Shown piece by piece: positions 9,321 to 18,253 of a stretch of DNA of 64,000 bases. The position numbers and the translations under genes were made by a program. Every line of letters begins with the position of its first letter. The stretch's first letter is position 1. Origin of the DNA: Mycobacterium malmoense (GTDB lineage Bacteria; Actinomycetota; Actinomycetes; Mycobacteriales; Mycobacteriaceae); contig NZ_CP080999.1 in NCBI RefSeq assembly GCF_019645855.1, forward strand, positions 310,001-374,000. The letters run 5' to 3'. The notes under the pieces were generated by a model. The model was not told where the DNA came from, did not search any database, and saw only the letters and a list, made by a program, of their open reading frames with translations.

Positions 9321-9782
9321 ATGACCGAAAGCCGCCCCCCGTTTCCGCCGTTCACCTTCGAGACCGCCATCCAGAAGGTTCAGGCCGCCGAGGACGCCTG
9401 GAACACCCGCGACCCCCAACGCGTCAGCCGGGCCTACACGCCGGACTCACACTGGCGAAACCGCGGCGAGCACATCATCGGCCGGGACCAGATCGTGGCG
9501 TTCCTGACCCGCAAGTGGCAGCGCGAACTCGACTATGCGCTGCGCAAGAGCTTGTGGGACTTCCACGGCAACCGCATCGCGGTGCGGTTCCAGTACGAGT
9601 GCCACGATCACACCGGCCAGTGGTACCGCAGCTACGGCAACGAGCTGTGGGAGTTCACCCCGTCGGGGTTGATGGCGCGCCGCGAAGCCAGCATCAACGA
9701 CGTGCCGATCGACGAATCCGAGCGCCGCTACTTCGGGCCCCGCCCGGCGTCGGAGCGCGGCCAGGAGATCCCGCTCTGGTGA
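9321..9782 (+). CDS. DUF1348 / SnoaL-like (NTF2 fold) protein
   Basis: A 153-residue protein of the DUF1348 family, a cone-shaped NTF2-like fold. The family pattern is clear: AEDAWNTRDPQRVSRAYT near the N-terminus, then SHWRNRGEHIIGRDQI, and a tryptophan-rich middle ending in GNELWEFTPSGLM. No enzymatic role is established for the family, and none is claimed here. The ATG at 9321 is taken because GGGGGGAGG lies at the right distance; an ATG nine bases earlier is too close to that site. It stands alone upstream of the pnt operon (20-base gap) and may be transcribed with it. The H37Rv order has no gene here. Confidence 0.88.
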   Translation: MTESRPPFPPFTFETAIQKVQAAEDAWNTRDPQRVSRAYTPDSHWRNRGEHIIGRDQIVAFLTRKWQRELDYALRKSLWDFHGNRIAVRFQYECHDHTGQWYRSYGNELWEFTPSGLMARREASINDVPIDESERRYFGPRPASERGQEIPLW

Positions 9783-9801
9783 CGCCGGTAGGGTACGCGC
9801 C

Positions 9802-10911
9802 ATGACAGATCCGCAGACGACGGTCGGGGTCGTCGCCGAGTCCGGGACCGGCGAGCGACGCGTCGCGCTGGTCCCGAAGGCGGTCGCGTCGCTGGTCAAC
9901 AGCGGTGTGGCGGTGGTGGTCGAGTCGGGCGCGGGCGAAGGGGCGCTGCTTCCCGACGAGCTCTACACCGAGGCCGGGGCCAGCATCGGGGACGCGTGGG
10001 CCGCCGACGTGGTCGTCAAGGTCGCACCGCCGACGGCGGGCGAGGTCGGCAAGTTGCGCAGCGGGCAGACGCTGATTGGCTTCCTGGCGCCCCGCAACGC
10101 CGACAACGCGATCGGCGCGCTCACCGAAGCCGGGGTGCAGGCATTCGCGCTGGAGGCCATCCCGCGAATCTCGCGGGCCCAGGTGATGGATGCGTTGTCG
10201 TCGCAGGCCAACGTGGCCGGCTATAAGGCCGTGCTGCTGGCGGCCTCGCAGCTGACCCGCTTCTTTCCCATGCTGACGACGGCGGCCGGGACCGTGAAGC
10301 CGGCCACCGTCTTGGTGCTCGGTGTCGGTGTGGCCGGGCTGCAGGCGCTGGCCACGGCCAAGCGGCTGGGCGCGCGGACCTCCGGCTACGACGTGCGTCC
10401 CGAGGTGGCCGACCAGGTGCGGTCCGTGGGGGCCCAGTGGCTCGACGTCGGCATCTCAAAAATTTCCGCGTCCGGCGAGGGCGGGTACGCCCGTGAACTC
10501 ACCGAAGACGAGCGCGCCCAGCAGCAGAAAGCCTTGGAAGAGGCGATCAGTGGATTCGACGTGGTGATCACCACGGCGCTGGTTCCGGGCCGGCCCGCGC
10601 CGCGACTGGTGACCGCCGCGGCGGTCGAGGCGATGAAGCCCGGCAGCGTGGTGGTGGACCTGGCCGGGGAAACCGGGGGCAACTGCGAACTCACCGAGCC
10701 CGGACGGACGGTCGTCAAGCACGGCGTCACCATCGCCGCGCCGCTGAACCTGCCGGCAACCATGCCCGAGCACGCCAGCGAGCTGTACAGCAAGAACATC
10801 ACGGCGCTGCTGGACTTGCTGATCAAGGACGGCAAGCTGGCCCCCGACTTTGACGACGAAGTCGTCGCGGCGTCCTGTGTGACCTTGAACGCGGACAGTA
10901 AGGACGCATAA
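9802..10911 (+). CDS. pntAa: NAD(P) transhydrogenase subunit alpha part 1 (NAD(H)-binding domain I)
   Basis: 369 residues, the soluble dI component of the proton-translocating transhydrogenase that passes hydride from NADH to NADP+ at the cost of the proton gradient. Visible signatures are the mobile-loop region IPRISRAQVMDALSSQAN, the Rossmann nucleotide site VLGVGVAGLQALATAKRLGA, and the C-terminal LDLLIKDGKLAPDFDDE. It matches Rv0155 in order and length class. It is the first gene of a three-gene operon; pntAb begins directly after its stop codon. The enzyme supplies NADPH for lipid synthesis and redox defence. Confidence 0.96.
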   Translation: MTDPQTTVGVVAESGTGERRVALVPKAVASLVNSGVAVVVESGAGEGALLPDELYTEAGASIGDAWAADVVVKVAPPTAGEVGKLRSGQTLIGFLAPRNADNAIGALTEAGVQAFALEAIPRISRAQVMDALSSQANVAGYKAVLLAASQLTRFFPMLTTAAGTVKPATVLVLGVGVAGLQALATAKRLGARTSGYDVRPEVADQVRSVGAQWLDVGISKISASGEGGYARELTEDERAQQQKALEEAISGFDVVITTALVPGRPAPRLVTAAAVEAMKPGSVVVDLAGETGGNCELTEPGRTVVKHGVTIAAPLNLPATMPEHASELYSKNITALLDLLIKDGKLAPDFDDEVVAASCVTLNADSKDA

Positions 10912-11247
10912 ATGTCTGGGATGTACGACGAGCTGTTGGCCAACCTGGCGATCCTGGTGTTGTCCGGATTCGTCGGGTTCGCGGTGATCTCCAAGGTGCC
11001 CAACACGCTGCACACGCCGCTGATGTCGGGGACCAACGCCATCCACGGCATCGTGGTGCTGGGCGCGCTGGTGGTGTTCGGGGAGGTCGAGCATCCGTCG
11101 CTCGCGGTGCAGATCATCCTGTTCGTGGCGGTGGTGTTCGGCACGCTCAACGTGATCGGCGGTTTCATCGTCACCGACCGGATGCTGGGCATGTTCAAGG
11201 GCAAAAAGCCTGTGCCGCAGGGCAAGTCGGATGAGGCCGCGAAATGA
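10912..11247 (+). CDS. pntAb: NAD(P) transhydrogenase subunit alpha part 2 (membrane domain)
   Basis: A 111-residue integral membrane protein with three hydrophobic helices: about 8-28, 45-60 and 65-90, the last including ILFVAVVFGTLNVIGGF. It forms part of the proton channel (domain II). The alpha subunit is split into two genes here, as in M. tuberculosis (Rv0155/Rv0156). The ATG immediately follows the pntAa TAA and the 3' end overlaps pntB by four bases, so translation is probably coupled across all three genes. Confidence 0.95.
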   Translation: MSGMYDELLANLAILVLSGFVGFAVISKVPNTLHTPLMSGTNAIHGIVVLGALVVFGEVEHPSLAVQIILFVAVVFGTLNVIGGFIVTDRMLGMFKGKKPVPQGKSDEAAK

Positions 11248-12677
11248 GCTACCTGGTTACGGTCCTCTACATCATCGCGTTCGCGCTGTTCATCTACGGG
11301 TTGATGGGCCTGACCGGGCCCAAGACCGCGGTGCGGGGCAACCTGATCGCCGCGGTGGGCATGGCCATCGCGGTGGCGGCGACGCTGGTGAAGATTCGGC
11401 ACACCGACCAGTGGGTGCTGATCATCGCCGGCCTGGTCGTGGGTGTGGTGCTCGGCGTCCCTCCGGCACGGCTGACCAAGATGACCGCCATGCCGCAGCT
11501 GGTGGCCTTCTTCAACGGCGTCGGCGGCGGCACCGTCGCGCTGATCGCATTATCGGAATTCGTTGAGACAAGCGGTTTTTCGGCCTTCCAGCACGGCGAG
11601 TCGCCGACGGTGCACATCGTGGTGGCGTCGTTGTTCGCCGCGATCATCGGGTCGATCTCGTTTTGGGGATCGATCATCGCGTTCGGCAAGCTGCAGGAGC
11701 TCATCTCCGGATCGCCGATCGGCTTCGGCAAGGCCCAGCAACCGGTCAACCTGCTGCTGTTGGCCGCGGCGGTGGCCGCCGCGGTGGTCATCGGCGTGCA
11801 CGCGCATCCCGGCACCGGTGGGGTGTCGCTGTGGTGGATGATCGGCCTGCTGGCCGCCGCCGGTGTGCTGGGCCTGATGGTCGTGCTGCCCATCGGCGGC
11901 GCCGACATGCCGGTGGTCATCTCGCTGCTCAACGCGATGACCGGGCTGTCGGCCGCGGCGGCGGGTTTGGCGCTGAACAACACCGCGATGATCGTGGCGG
12001 GCATGATCGTCGGCGCGTCGGGTTCGATCCTGACCAACCTGATGGCCAAGGCGATGAACCGGTCCATTCCCGCGATCGTGGCGGGCGGTTTCGGCGGCGG
12101 CGGCGTGGCCCCCAGCGGCGGCCCGGATGGTCAAGGCGGCGACAAGCAGGTCAAGTCGACGTCGGCCGCCGACGCGGCGATTCAGATGGCCTACGCCAAC
12201 CAGGTGATCGTGGTCCCCGGCTACGGCCTGGCCGTCGCGCAGGCCCAGCACGCCGTCAAAGACCTGGCCAATCTGCTCGAAGCCCGTGGCGTGCCGGTGA
12301 AATACGCGATCCACCCGGTCGCGGGCCGGATGCCGGGGCACATGAACGTGCTGCTGGCCGAGGCCGAAGTCGACTACGACGCGATGAAGGACATGGACGA
12401 CATCAACGACGAGTTCGCCCGCACCGACGTCACCGTCGTCATCGGCGCCAACGACGTCACCAACCCGGCGGCCCGCAACGAGACGTCCAGCCCGATCTAC
12501 GGCATGCCGATCCTCAACGTGGACAAGTCGAAGTCGGTGATCGTGCTCAAACGGTCGATGAACTCCGGCTTCGCGGGCATCGACAACCCGCTGTTCTATG
12601 CCGACGGGACCACGATGCTGTTCGGCGACGCGAAGAAATCCGTCACGAAGGTCGCCGAGGAACTCAAGGCTCTCTAG
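11244..12677 (+). CDS. pntB: NAD(P) transhydrogenase subunit beta
   Basis: 477 residues. The N-terminal two thirds hold about nine membrane helices (domain II). The C-terminal domain III binds NADP(H), with IVVPGYGLAVAQAQHAVKDL, then GRMPGHMNVLLAEAEV and ANDVTNPAAR, and the closing KRSMNSGFAGIDNPLF. It corresponds to Rv0157. A glycine-rich linker (about 288-305) joins the membrane and nucleotide domains. With PntAa and PntAb it makes the inner-membrane proton-pumping transhydrogenase. The ATG overlaps the pntAb stop. Confidence 0.96.
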   Translation: MSYLVTVLYIIAFALFIYGLMGLTGPKTAVRGNLIAAVGMAIAVAATLVKIRHTDQWVLIIAGLVVGVVLGVPPARLTKMTAMPQLVAFFNGVGGGTVALIALSEFVETSGFSAFQHGESPTVHIVVASLFAAIIGSISFWGSIIAFGKLQELISGSPIGFGKAQQPVNLLLLAAAVAAAVVIGVHAHPGTGGVSLWWMIGLLAAAGVLGLMVVLPIGGADMPVVISLLNAMTGLSAAAAGLALNNTAMIVAGMIVGASGSILTNLMAKAMNRSIPAIVAGGFGGGGVAPSGGPDGQGGDKQVKSTSAADAAIQMAYANQVIVVPGYGLAVAQAQHAVKDLANLLEARGVPVKYAIHPVAGRMPGHMNVLLAEAEVDYDAMKDMDDINDEFARTDVTVVIGANDVTNPAARNETSSPIYGMPILNVDKSKSVIVLKRSMNSGFAGIDNPLFYADGTTMLFGDAKKSVTKVAEELKAL

Positions 12678-12684
12678 GAGTTTC

Positions 12685-12810
12685 CTAGACGGGCGGGTAG
12701 GCCTGCGGCGGATATCCGTTGCCGTCGGTGACCCCGCGCAGACCCCAGGGGACGTACTTGAAGAAGAACTCGATCTCGTCGCTCATGTCGTAGTCCGGAC
12801 TCGGGTCCAT
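12685..12810 (-). CDS. Conserved 41-residue mycobacterial small protein (Rv0157A-like)
   Basis: A tiny acidic, aromatic-rich protein: MDPSPDYDMSDEIEFFFKYV, then a Gly/Pro/Tyr-rich tail ending YPPQAYPPV. The ATG at 12810 is chosen because AAGGGGTGG lies just upstream; a start 57 bases earlier has no such site. Its position next to pntB, convergent with it, matches Rv0157A of M. tuberculosis, which is what makes it believable as a gene despite its size. There is no signal peptide or membrane segment. Function unknown. Confidence 0.65.
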   Translation of the reverse strand: MDPSPDYDMSDEIEFFFKYVPWGLRGVTDGNGYPPQAYPPV

Positions 12811-12889
12811 TGGTCCACCCCTTAAGGTCGCGACTTGGTTCGTCAGCGAGTTTAGTCCCATCCGCATCGGCGCGACACCCAGCGTTTTA

Positions 12890-12915
12890 AACTGTCCAAC
12901 CAGTTGATTGATAAT
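12890..12915 (+). promoter_or_regulatory. Operator-like dyad and -10 element upstream of TetR gene
   Basis: An inverted repeat AACTG-N6-CAGTT (12890-12905) is followed by GATAAT (12910-12915), a good -10 hexamer, about 55 bases before the TetR start. A dyad overlapping the -35/-10 interval is typical for TetR autoregulation. The same 159-base spacer also serves the divergent 41-residue gene. Inferred from sequence only. Confidence 0.4.
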
Positions 12916-12969
12916 TTGCCTTGCCGGGGGTTTACTCGCCCCTGCCGGCAGTGACGATAGTGAGTACCG

Positions 12970-13593
12970 ATGCCATCCGAGAACGGGCTAACGCGCCGCG
13001 AGGAGTTGCTGGCCGTTGCCACCAAGCTGTTCGCCGCCCGCGGCTATCACGGTACCCGGATGGACGACGTCGCCGACGTGATCGGCCTGAACAAGGCGAC
13101 CGTCTACCACTACTACGCCAGCAAGTCGCTGATCCTGTTCGACATCTACCGCCAGGCGGCCGAGGGCACGCTGGCCGCCGTGCACGACGATCCATCCTGG
13201 ACGGCGCGTGAGGCGCTCTACCAGTACACGGTCCGCCTGCTCACCGGGATCGCGGCCAATCCCGAGCGGGCCGCCGTCTACTTCCAGGAGCAGCCCTACA
13301 TCACCGAGTGGTTCACCGCCGAACAGGTCGCTGAGGTCCGCGAGAAGGAGGCTCAGGTTTACGAGCACGTGCACGGGCTCATTGACCGCGGGATCGCCAG
13401 CGGCGAGTTCTACGAGTGCGACTCGCACGTGGTGGCCTTGGGCTACATCGGGATGACGCTGGGCAGCTATCGCTGGCTGCGGCCGAGCGGACGGCGCACG
13501 GCCAAGGAAATCGCCGCCGAGTTCAGCACCGCGCTGCTGCGGGGGCTGATCCGCGACGAGTCGATCCGCCAGCATTCCCCCCTCGGGCCTTGA
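12970..13593 (+). CDS. TetR-family transcriptional regulator (Rv0158-like)
   Basis: 207 residues. The N-terminal helix-turn-helix (about 8-55) includes LLAVATKLFAARGYHGTRMD and LNKATVYHYYASK, the TetR recognition segment. The C-terminal part (about 75-195) is a ligand-binding helical domain of the TetR_C KstR2-like kind. It corresponds to Rv0158. The divergent neighbour is the 41-residue gene and the upstream operon is pnt, so either could be a target besides its own promoter. The effector is probably an acyl-CoA or another lipid, judging from relatives; this is not proven. Confidence 0.9.
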   Translation: MPSENGLTRREELLAVATKLFAARGYHGTRMDDVADVIGLNKATVYHYYASKSLILFDIYRQAAEGTLAAVHDDPSWTAREALYQYTVRLLTGIAANPERAAVYFQEQPYITEWFTAEQVAEVREKEAQVYEHVHGLIDRGIASGEFYECDSHVVALGYIGMTLGSYRWLRPSGRRTAKEIAAEFSTALLRGLIRDESIRQHSPLGP

Positions 13594-13632
13594 GGCCGTG
13601 CCCACAATCGGGTCTTAGCAGTGTCTTAGCAG

Positions 13633-13694
13633 CCGCGAGCGTGACGCCACTGCGAAAATCCGGGCGCGTTTTCGCACTGACGTCACGCTCGCGG
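13633..13694. repeat. Long inverted repeat at convergent junction (likely bidirectional terminator)
   Basis: Arms of 26 bases (13633-13658 and 13669-13694) match at 24 positions around a 10-base loop. The stem starts CCGCGAGCGTGACG and its inner end is GCGAAAA/TTTTCGC. It lies between the tetR-like gene (+) and a PE gene (-), both ending toward it. In either direction the outer stem lacks a T-tail, as usual for mycobacteria. Confidence 0.75.
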
Positions 13695-13733
13695 GCATCC
13701 GGGCAGGCCGGCGGTGGCCGCGACAGGTAGGAA

Positions 13734-15227
13734 TCAATTCAACACCGGCGGAATGAGTTTGAGTACGTCCCCGGCGCCGCCGCTGAGCACCGACAGCAGT
13801 GTCGTGCTCGGTTGGCCGAGGAAGAAGTTCAGGCCCGGATCGATCGAGGGGACCCACGGGTAGGCGTTGGGGAACAGCGACGGCGACAACAGCCCGGCCT
13901 CCACCCCGATTTCCACCGCGGCGCCGTAGGGTCCCTGCACGGCGCCCAGGGCCAGGTCGGGGATGATCGTGAACGGGTTGCCGATCGAGAACAGCCCGGC
14001 CGGGGTGGGGATGTTCGCATAGTTGAGGCCGGGTCCGTAGTCGGCGTAGCCCATGTCGACCAGCACCCGCAGATCGGGCTGGAAGATGTCGGCGATCGGG
14101 GGACCGGCGTAGGGGATGTCGCGGATCGGCTGCAGCAGCGGCAGGTTCTGGGTCATGAGCATGTAGTAGTTGGTGCCGGTGTAGCCCGGAGACGTCGGCA
14201 GCGGCACGGCGTTGGCGATCTGGGTCGCCGTCATGAGCGGATACGTGTTGTGCACGAAGAAGTAGCCCATAAAGGCGTTGAGGTCCGAGATGACATTGAG
14301 CGGGTACTGGGGCAGATCGGCGATGCCGTCGTATTGGGCCGTGAAAATCGTGGTCGGGTAGGGCGAATTCGGCGGGGTCGCGCCGTTGAACGCCACATCC
14401 AGGAACGGGATATAGAAGCCGGGGAAGCGCTCGAGGATGCCGCCGACGGGGTTGTTCGGATCACCGACCAGCATGAAGGACAGCTGGCCTTGATAGGGCG
14501 AGCCCGCCGCCATAAGGGCGTTTATTTCGTTGGTGGCGATCGTGGCGCTCTGCGAGTAGCCGAAAACGAGGGCGCTATTTCCCTGCGCGAGCACCCCGGT
14601 GGTGGGATTGAGCAGCGCGTTGTTCAGGAGGGCGACGCCCTGGGCGACGGACTGGCCGAACGTCATGTTGCCAAGCTGCGGGGTCACCGGCCAGAACTGC
14701 TCCGGCGTGAACAGGCCTTGCGGGATGGCCGAAGAGAACAGGGGATTGGACCTGATGTACGAGTTGAAAATGGCCGCCACATAGTCGGCGTCGGGTAGCG
14801 GGTTATTGGTGCCGCCCATGATCAACGCATAGAGCGGGTCCCCGGAGGTTAACTTCATGATCGACGTCAACGCACCGCCCGAACTGCTGGCGACCGGCGC
14901 CTGCCCGAACAGCTCGTTCGATACGTGAGACATCAGCGCCGCGTTGGCGGCCTCGGCCTGCGCGTAGGTGTTCGCCGCGGCCGCCAGGGCCTGGGTGAAC
15001 TCGTTGTGAAACGCCGCGGCTTGCGAGACGATCGCTTGGTACTCCTGGCCGTATGCGCCAAAGAGATTCGCGATGGCCGCCGAGACCTCGTCCTCGGCCG
15101 CGGCCAGCAAGCCGGTTGTCGGGCCGGCCGCATTCGCGCCGGCGGTGCGAATCGCCGTACCGATGCTTTCCACCTCGGCGGCCGTCGATGCCAGCACCTC
15201 AGGGGCAGCGGTGAACAAATACGACAT
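13734..15227 (-). CDS. PE-family protein with PE-PPE hydrolase domain (PE3/PE4-like)
   Basis: 497 residues. PE domain 1-95 with export motif YAQAE; PE-PPE domain with GYSQS at 223-227 (Ser225). It lies where M. tuberculosis has the pair Rv0159c/Rv0160c (PE3, PE4), but here there is only one gene. It is the most divergent of the four PE-PPE proteins of the window and lacks the long serine/alanine-rich tail of the others. The ATG at 15227 (MSYLFTAAPEV) is the family start; a frame open 14 codons further up has no PE homology. Probable type VII-secreted esterase. Confidence 0.92.
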   Translation of the reverse strand: MSYLFTAAPEVLASTAAEVESIGTAIRTAGANAAGPTTGLLAAAEDEVSAAIANLFGAYGQEYQAIVSQAAAFHNEFTQALAAAANTYAQAEAANAALMSHVSNELFGQAPVASSSGGALTSIMKLTSGDPLYALIMGGTNNPLPDADYVAAIFNSYIRSNPLFSSAIPQGLFTPEQFWPVTPQLGNMTFGQSVAQGVALLNNALLNPTTGVLAQGNSALVFGYSQSATIATNEINALMAAGSPYQGQLSFMLVGDPNNPVGGILERFPGFYIPFLDVAFNGATPPNSPYPTTIFTAQYDGIADLPQYPLNVISDLNAFMGYFFVHNTYPLMTATQIANAVPLPTSPGYTGTNYYMLMTQNLPLLQPIRDIPYAGPPIADIFQPDLRVLVDMGYADYGPGLNYANIPTPAGLFSIGNPFTIIPDLALGAVQGPYGAAVEIGVEAGLLSPSLFPNAYPWVPSIDPGLNFFLGQPSTTLLSVLSGGAGDVLKLIPPVLN

Positions 15228-15371
15228 CTCCCCGTCCTTCCCATGGGCCGGGACCCCGTCCCGGCCCAAACGGGACTTACCCGCGACCGCGGGTATTAGG
15301 TATTGACAGAGGGTAGAACCGTGCCGCCGGGAAATTTGGCGTTTCGCGCAAGTTTGTGCGGGGTCAAACGC

Positions 15372-16274
15372 TCACGCGCTTTTCAGGTGCCTGTCGAGGA
15401 AAGCGAGTTGGTCGGCGACGACCCGCTCGAACGCGTCATCGACATAGATCGCGAAATGCCCGTCGGGATACATCCTGACTTCACCGCGCGGGGCCTTGGC
15501 CGCATAGCGCAGCGTCGGCGCCGCGGGGGCCACCGAGTCGGTTTCGCAGACGCAAAACAGGATGGGGCAGCCGATCTTCGCGGCGAGGCGGCCCGGGCGA
15601 TAGGTGATGGCCTTCAACCCGATTCGGGCGGCGACTTCGTTGGGCACGGTTTGGCCCTCGGGCATCAGCCTCATGTAGCCCGGGTACACGTCGGGCGCAT
15701 TCATCAGGGCGACCTCGCCTGGCTTGCCCGCCGTGGCGACCATCACCGCCGGTTTGCCCAGCCGGGCCGCGACGACGTCACGCACCGCCCGCGCGGTGAC
15801 GCGTGCGATGGCCGACGGGTTCAGCATGCGCGCGGAGGCGACGCCGTCGGTAAACGGGCATTGGGCCACGGCGGCGGCGATGCCCGGGAGCCGGGCCGCC
15901 GTGGCGATCACGTGCCCGCCGCCAAAAGACGTGCCCCACAAGCCGATCCGGTTTCGGTCGATGCCGTTCAGGGTGCGGGCGTAGGCTACCGCCGCGGCCC
16001 AGTCGGCAAGCTGCATGCCGATGTCGAGCAGTTGCCGCGGCCGCCCTTCGCTGTCACCGAAGTTGCGGTAGTCGAACACCAGGCAGGCGTAGCCGGCCGC
16101 GCTGAACCGCTCGGCGTAGGCGTCCAGCCGCATGGTGCGCACCGCGCCCAGGCCGTGGGCCATCACCAGCAGCGGCGCGGGATCGTTGCCCGCGGGACGG
16201 TAGAGCCACGCGCTGATGCGGTCGTCGCCCGAGGTGAATTGGACATCCGCGCGTTGTGCCATAAGCGATTCCAT
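15372..16274 (-). CDS. Alpha/beta hydrolase (dienelactone hydrolase/peptidase S15-like)
   Basis: 300 residues with a complete alpha/beta hydrolase signature: an oxyanion strand LLVMAHGLGAVR near 35-46, nucleophile elbow GTSFGG (Ser116), an acid in CETDSVAP and a His in YPDGHFAIY. Insertions after the nucleophile form a cap. The substrate is unknown; relatives cleave esters or lactones. An alternative ATG lies four codons in (MAQRADV); neither has a strong ribosome site. It is divergent from the next operon, sharing about 100 bases of upstream DNA with it, and has no counterpart in the H37Rv order at this place. Confidence 0.88.
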   Translation of the reverse strand: MESLMAQRADVQFTSGDDRISAWLYRPAGNDPAPLLVMAHGLGAVRTMRLDAYAERFSAAGYACLVFDYRNFGDSEGRPRQLLDIGMQLADWAAAVAYARTLNGIDRNRIGLWGTSFGGGHVIATAARLPGIAAAVAQCPFTDGVASARMLNPSAIARVTARAVRDVVAARLGKPAVMVATAGKPGEVALMNAPDVYPGYMRLMPEGQTVPNEVAARIGLKAITYRPGRLAAKIGCPILFCVCETDSVAPAAPTLRYAAKAPRGEVRMYPDGHFAIYVDDAFERVVADQLAFLDRHLKSA

Positions 16275-16372
16275 TCTGTCCGCGCCGACCCGGGTCGGGC
16301 CCGGTAGGCGCCTTGAGAGTCATGGACTAGTGTCTAGAAAGTTTTTAGTGCGTTCAAGGGACGGAGACTCTC

Positions 16373-17473
16373 ATGGCGATCCGCGTCGCGCACATCGGCA
16401 CCGGAAATGTCGGAAGGCTCGCCCTGGCCGAGCTCATCACCAATCCAGCGTTCGAACTGACCGGAGTATGTGTGTCGTCGCCGGAGAAGGTGGGCAAGGA
16501 CGCCGGAGCGCTGTGCGGCGTCGGCCTGGACGTCCCGACCGTCACCGGCATCGCGGCCGTCAACGACCTGGACGCCGTCCTGGCCACCGGACCCGAATGC
16601 GTCGTCTACTGCGCCATGGGCGACACCCGCCTGCCCGACGCGATGGCCGACGTCATGCGCATCCTGGCCGCCGGAATCAACGTCGTCGGGTCGTCGCCGG
16701 GGCTGCTGCAATACCCGTGGGGTGTCATGCCCGACAAGTACATCGCCCGCGTGGAAGACGCCGCCCGGCAAGGTAATTCGAGCATCTTCATCAGCGGCGT
16801 CGACCCCGGATTCGCCAACGACCTGATCCCGTTCGCGCTCGCGGGGACCTGCCAGCGCATCGAGAGTGTGCGGTGCATGGAGATCCACGATTACGCGAGC
16901 TACGACGGCGCGGAGGTCATGCACTACATGGGGTTCGGCCGGCCGCTGGACGAGGTGCCGATGCTGCTGCAGCCCGGCGTGCTCGGCATCGCCTGGGGCA
17001 CGGCGATCCGCCAGCTGGCGGCCGGCCTAGGCGTCGAGGTCGACGAGATCACCGAGTCCTATCAGCGCGAGCCGGCGCCGGAAGACTTTGACATCGCGGT
17101 GGGGCACGTCGCGAAGGGAACGCTGGCCGCGCTGCAATTCGAGATCCGCGGCATGGTGCACGGCCGCCCCGCCGTCGTCATCGAGCACATCACCCGGTTG
17201 CGGCCCGACCTGCGACCCGACTGGCAGCAACCCGCTGCCGGCGGCGGCTCGTATCGCGTCGAGATCACCGGCGAGCCGTCCTACGCCGTGGACATCGTGC
17301 CGAGCAGCCGCAAGGGCGACCACAACCATGCCGCGATCGCCGGCGCGGCGGGGCGCATCGTCAACGCCATCCCGGCGGTGATCGCCGCACCGCCCGGCAT
17401 CCGGACCACGCTCGACCTGCCGCTGGTCACCGGAAAAGGGCTTTACGCGCCAAGCGATCTGGTGGCCACCTAA
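16373..17473 (+). CDS. DapB-like NAD(P)-dependent oxidoreductase
   Basis: 366 residues. The N-terminal Rossmann fold shows HIGTGNVGRLALAELI (8-23), the DapB/2,4-diaminopentanoate dehydrogenase-type nucleotide motif. The rest resembles mycobacterial proteins usually called dihydrodipicolinate reductase-like, but this is not the lysine enzyme: the true DapB catalytic HH motif is not seen. Substrate unknown. GGACGGAG sits before the ATG. It opens an operon with the SDR (24-base gap) and the FAD oxidase. The upstream spacer contains CTAGTGTCTAGAAAG, a possible operator. Confidence 0.85.
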   Translation: MAIRVAHIGTGNVGRLALAELITNPAFELTGVCVSSPEKVGKDAGALCGVGLDVPTVTGIAAVNDLDAVLATGPECVVYCAMGDTRLPDAMADVMRILAAGINVVGSSPGLLQYPWGVMPDKYIARVEDAARQGNSSIFISGVDPGFANDLIPFALAGTCQRIESVRCMEIHDYASYDGAEVMHYMGFGRPLDEVPMLLQPGVLGIAWGTAIRQLAAGLGVEVDEITESYQREPAPEDFDIAVGHVAKGTLAALQFEIRGMVHGRPAVVIEHITRLRPDLRPDWQQPAAGGGSYRVEITGEPSYAVDIVPSSRKGDHNHAAIAGAAGRIVNAIPAVIAAPPGIRTTLDLPLVTGKGLYAPSDLVAT

Positions 17474-17497
17474 ACCAATAGATAAGGAGCTCCTCCG

Positions 17498-18247
17498 ATG
17501 GGACATGTAGGACGGGTAGAGGGCAAAGTTGCACTCATCAGTGGTGGCGCCCGCGGGATGGGGGCTTCGCACGCTCGCCTGCTCGTGGAGGAAGGCGCCA
17601 AGGTAGTGATCGGCGACATCCTCGACGAGGAGGGCAAGGCGCTCGCCGACGAGATCGGGGACGCCGTGCGCTACGTCCACCTCGACGTCACCCAGCCCGA
17701 CCAGTGGGACGCCGCGGTCGCGACGGCGACCGGCGAATTCGGCAAGCTCGACGTGCTGGTCAACAACGCCGGCATCGTGGCCCTCGGGCAACTGAAGAAT
17801 TTCGATCTGACCAAGTGGCAGAAGGTGATTGACGTCAACCTGACTGGCACCTTCCTGGGCATGCGGGTGGCCGTCGAGCCGATGACCGCGGCCGGTGGCG
17901 GTTCGATCATCAACGTGTCGTCGATCGAGGGGCTGCGCGGCGCGCCGATGGTGCACCCCTACGTTGCGTCGAAGTGGGCGGTGCGCGGCCTGGCCAAGTC
18001 GGCGGCATTGGAGTTGGCGCCGTTGAACATTCGGGTGAACTCGATCCACCCCGGCTTCATCCGTACCCCGATGACCGCCAAGCTGCCCGAGGACATGGTC
18101 ACCATCCCGCTGGGCCGCCCGGCCGAGCCGAGGGAGGTGTCGACGTTCGTGGTGTTCCTCGCCAGCGACGAGTCGTCGTATGCGACCGGCAGCGAGTTCG
18201 TGATGGATGGCGGGCTGGTAACCGACGTGCCGCACAAGGAGTTCTAG
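17498..18247 (+). CDS. Short-chain dehydrogenase/reductase (FabG3/3-alpha-hydroxysteroid type)
   Basis: 249 residues with all classical SDR elements: coenzyme motif GGARGMGASH (16-25), LDVTQ (Asp63), NNAG (89-92), catalytic Ser142 (NVSSIEG) and Y155-x3-K159 (YVASK). It is similar to FabG3 (Rv2002) of M. tuberculosis, a steroid dehydrogenase, so a sterol or hydroxy-lipid substrate is plausible. AAGGAGCTCC precedes the ATG. The DapB-like gene is upstream and the FAD oxidase starts six bases after the stop, so the three probably act in one pathway. Confidence 0.92.
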   Translation: MGHVGRVEGKVALISGGARGMGASHARLLVEEGAKVVIGDILDEEGKALADEIGDAVRYVHLDVTQPDQWDAAVATATGEFGKLDVLVNNAGIVALGQLKNFDLTKWQKVIDVNLTGTFLGMRVAVEPMTAAGGGSIINVSSIEGLRGAPMVHPYVASKWAVRGLAKSAALELAPLNIRVNSIHPGFIRTPMTAKLPEDMVTIPLGRPAEPREVSTFVVFLASDESSYATGSEFVMDGGLVTDVPHKEF

Positions 18248-18253
18248 CGCCAC

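Noticed and set aside
16373..17473. Calling the DapB-like protein a lysine-pathway dihydrodipicolinate reductase
   Set aside because: Only the nucleotide-binding part matches; the catalytic motif of true DapB is missing and the protein is about 100 residues too long.
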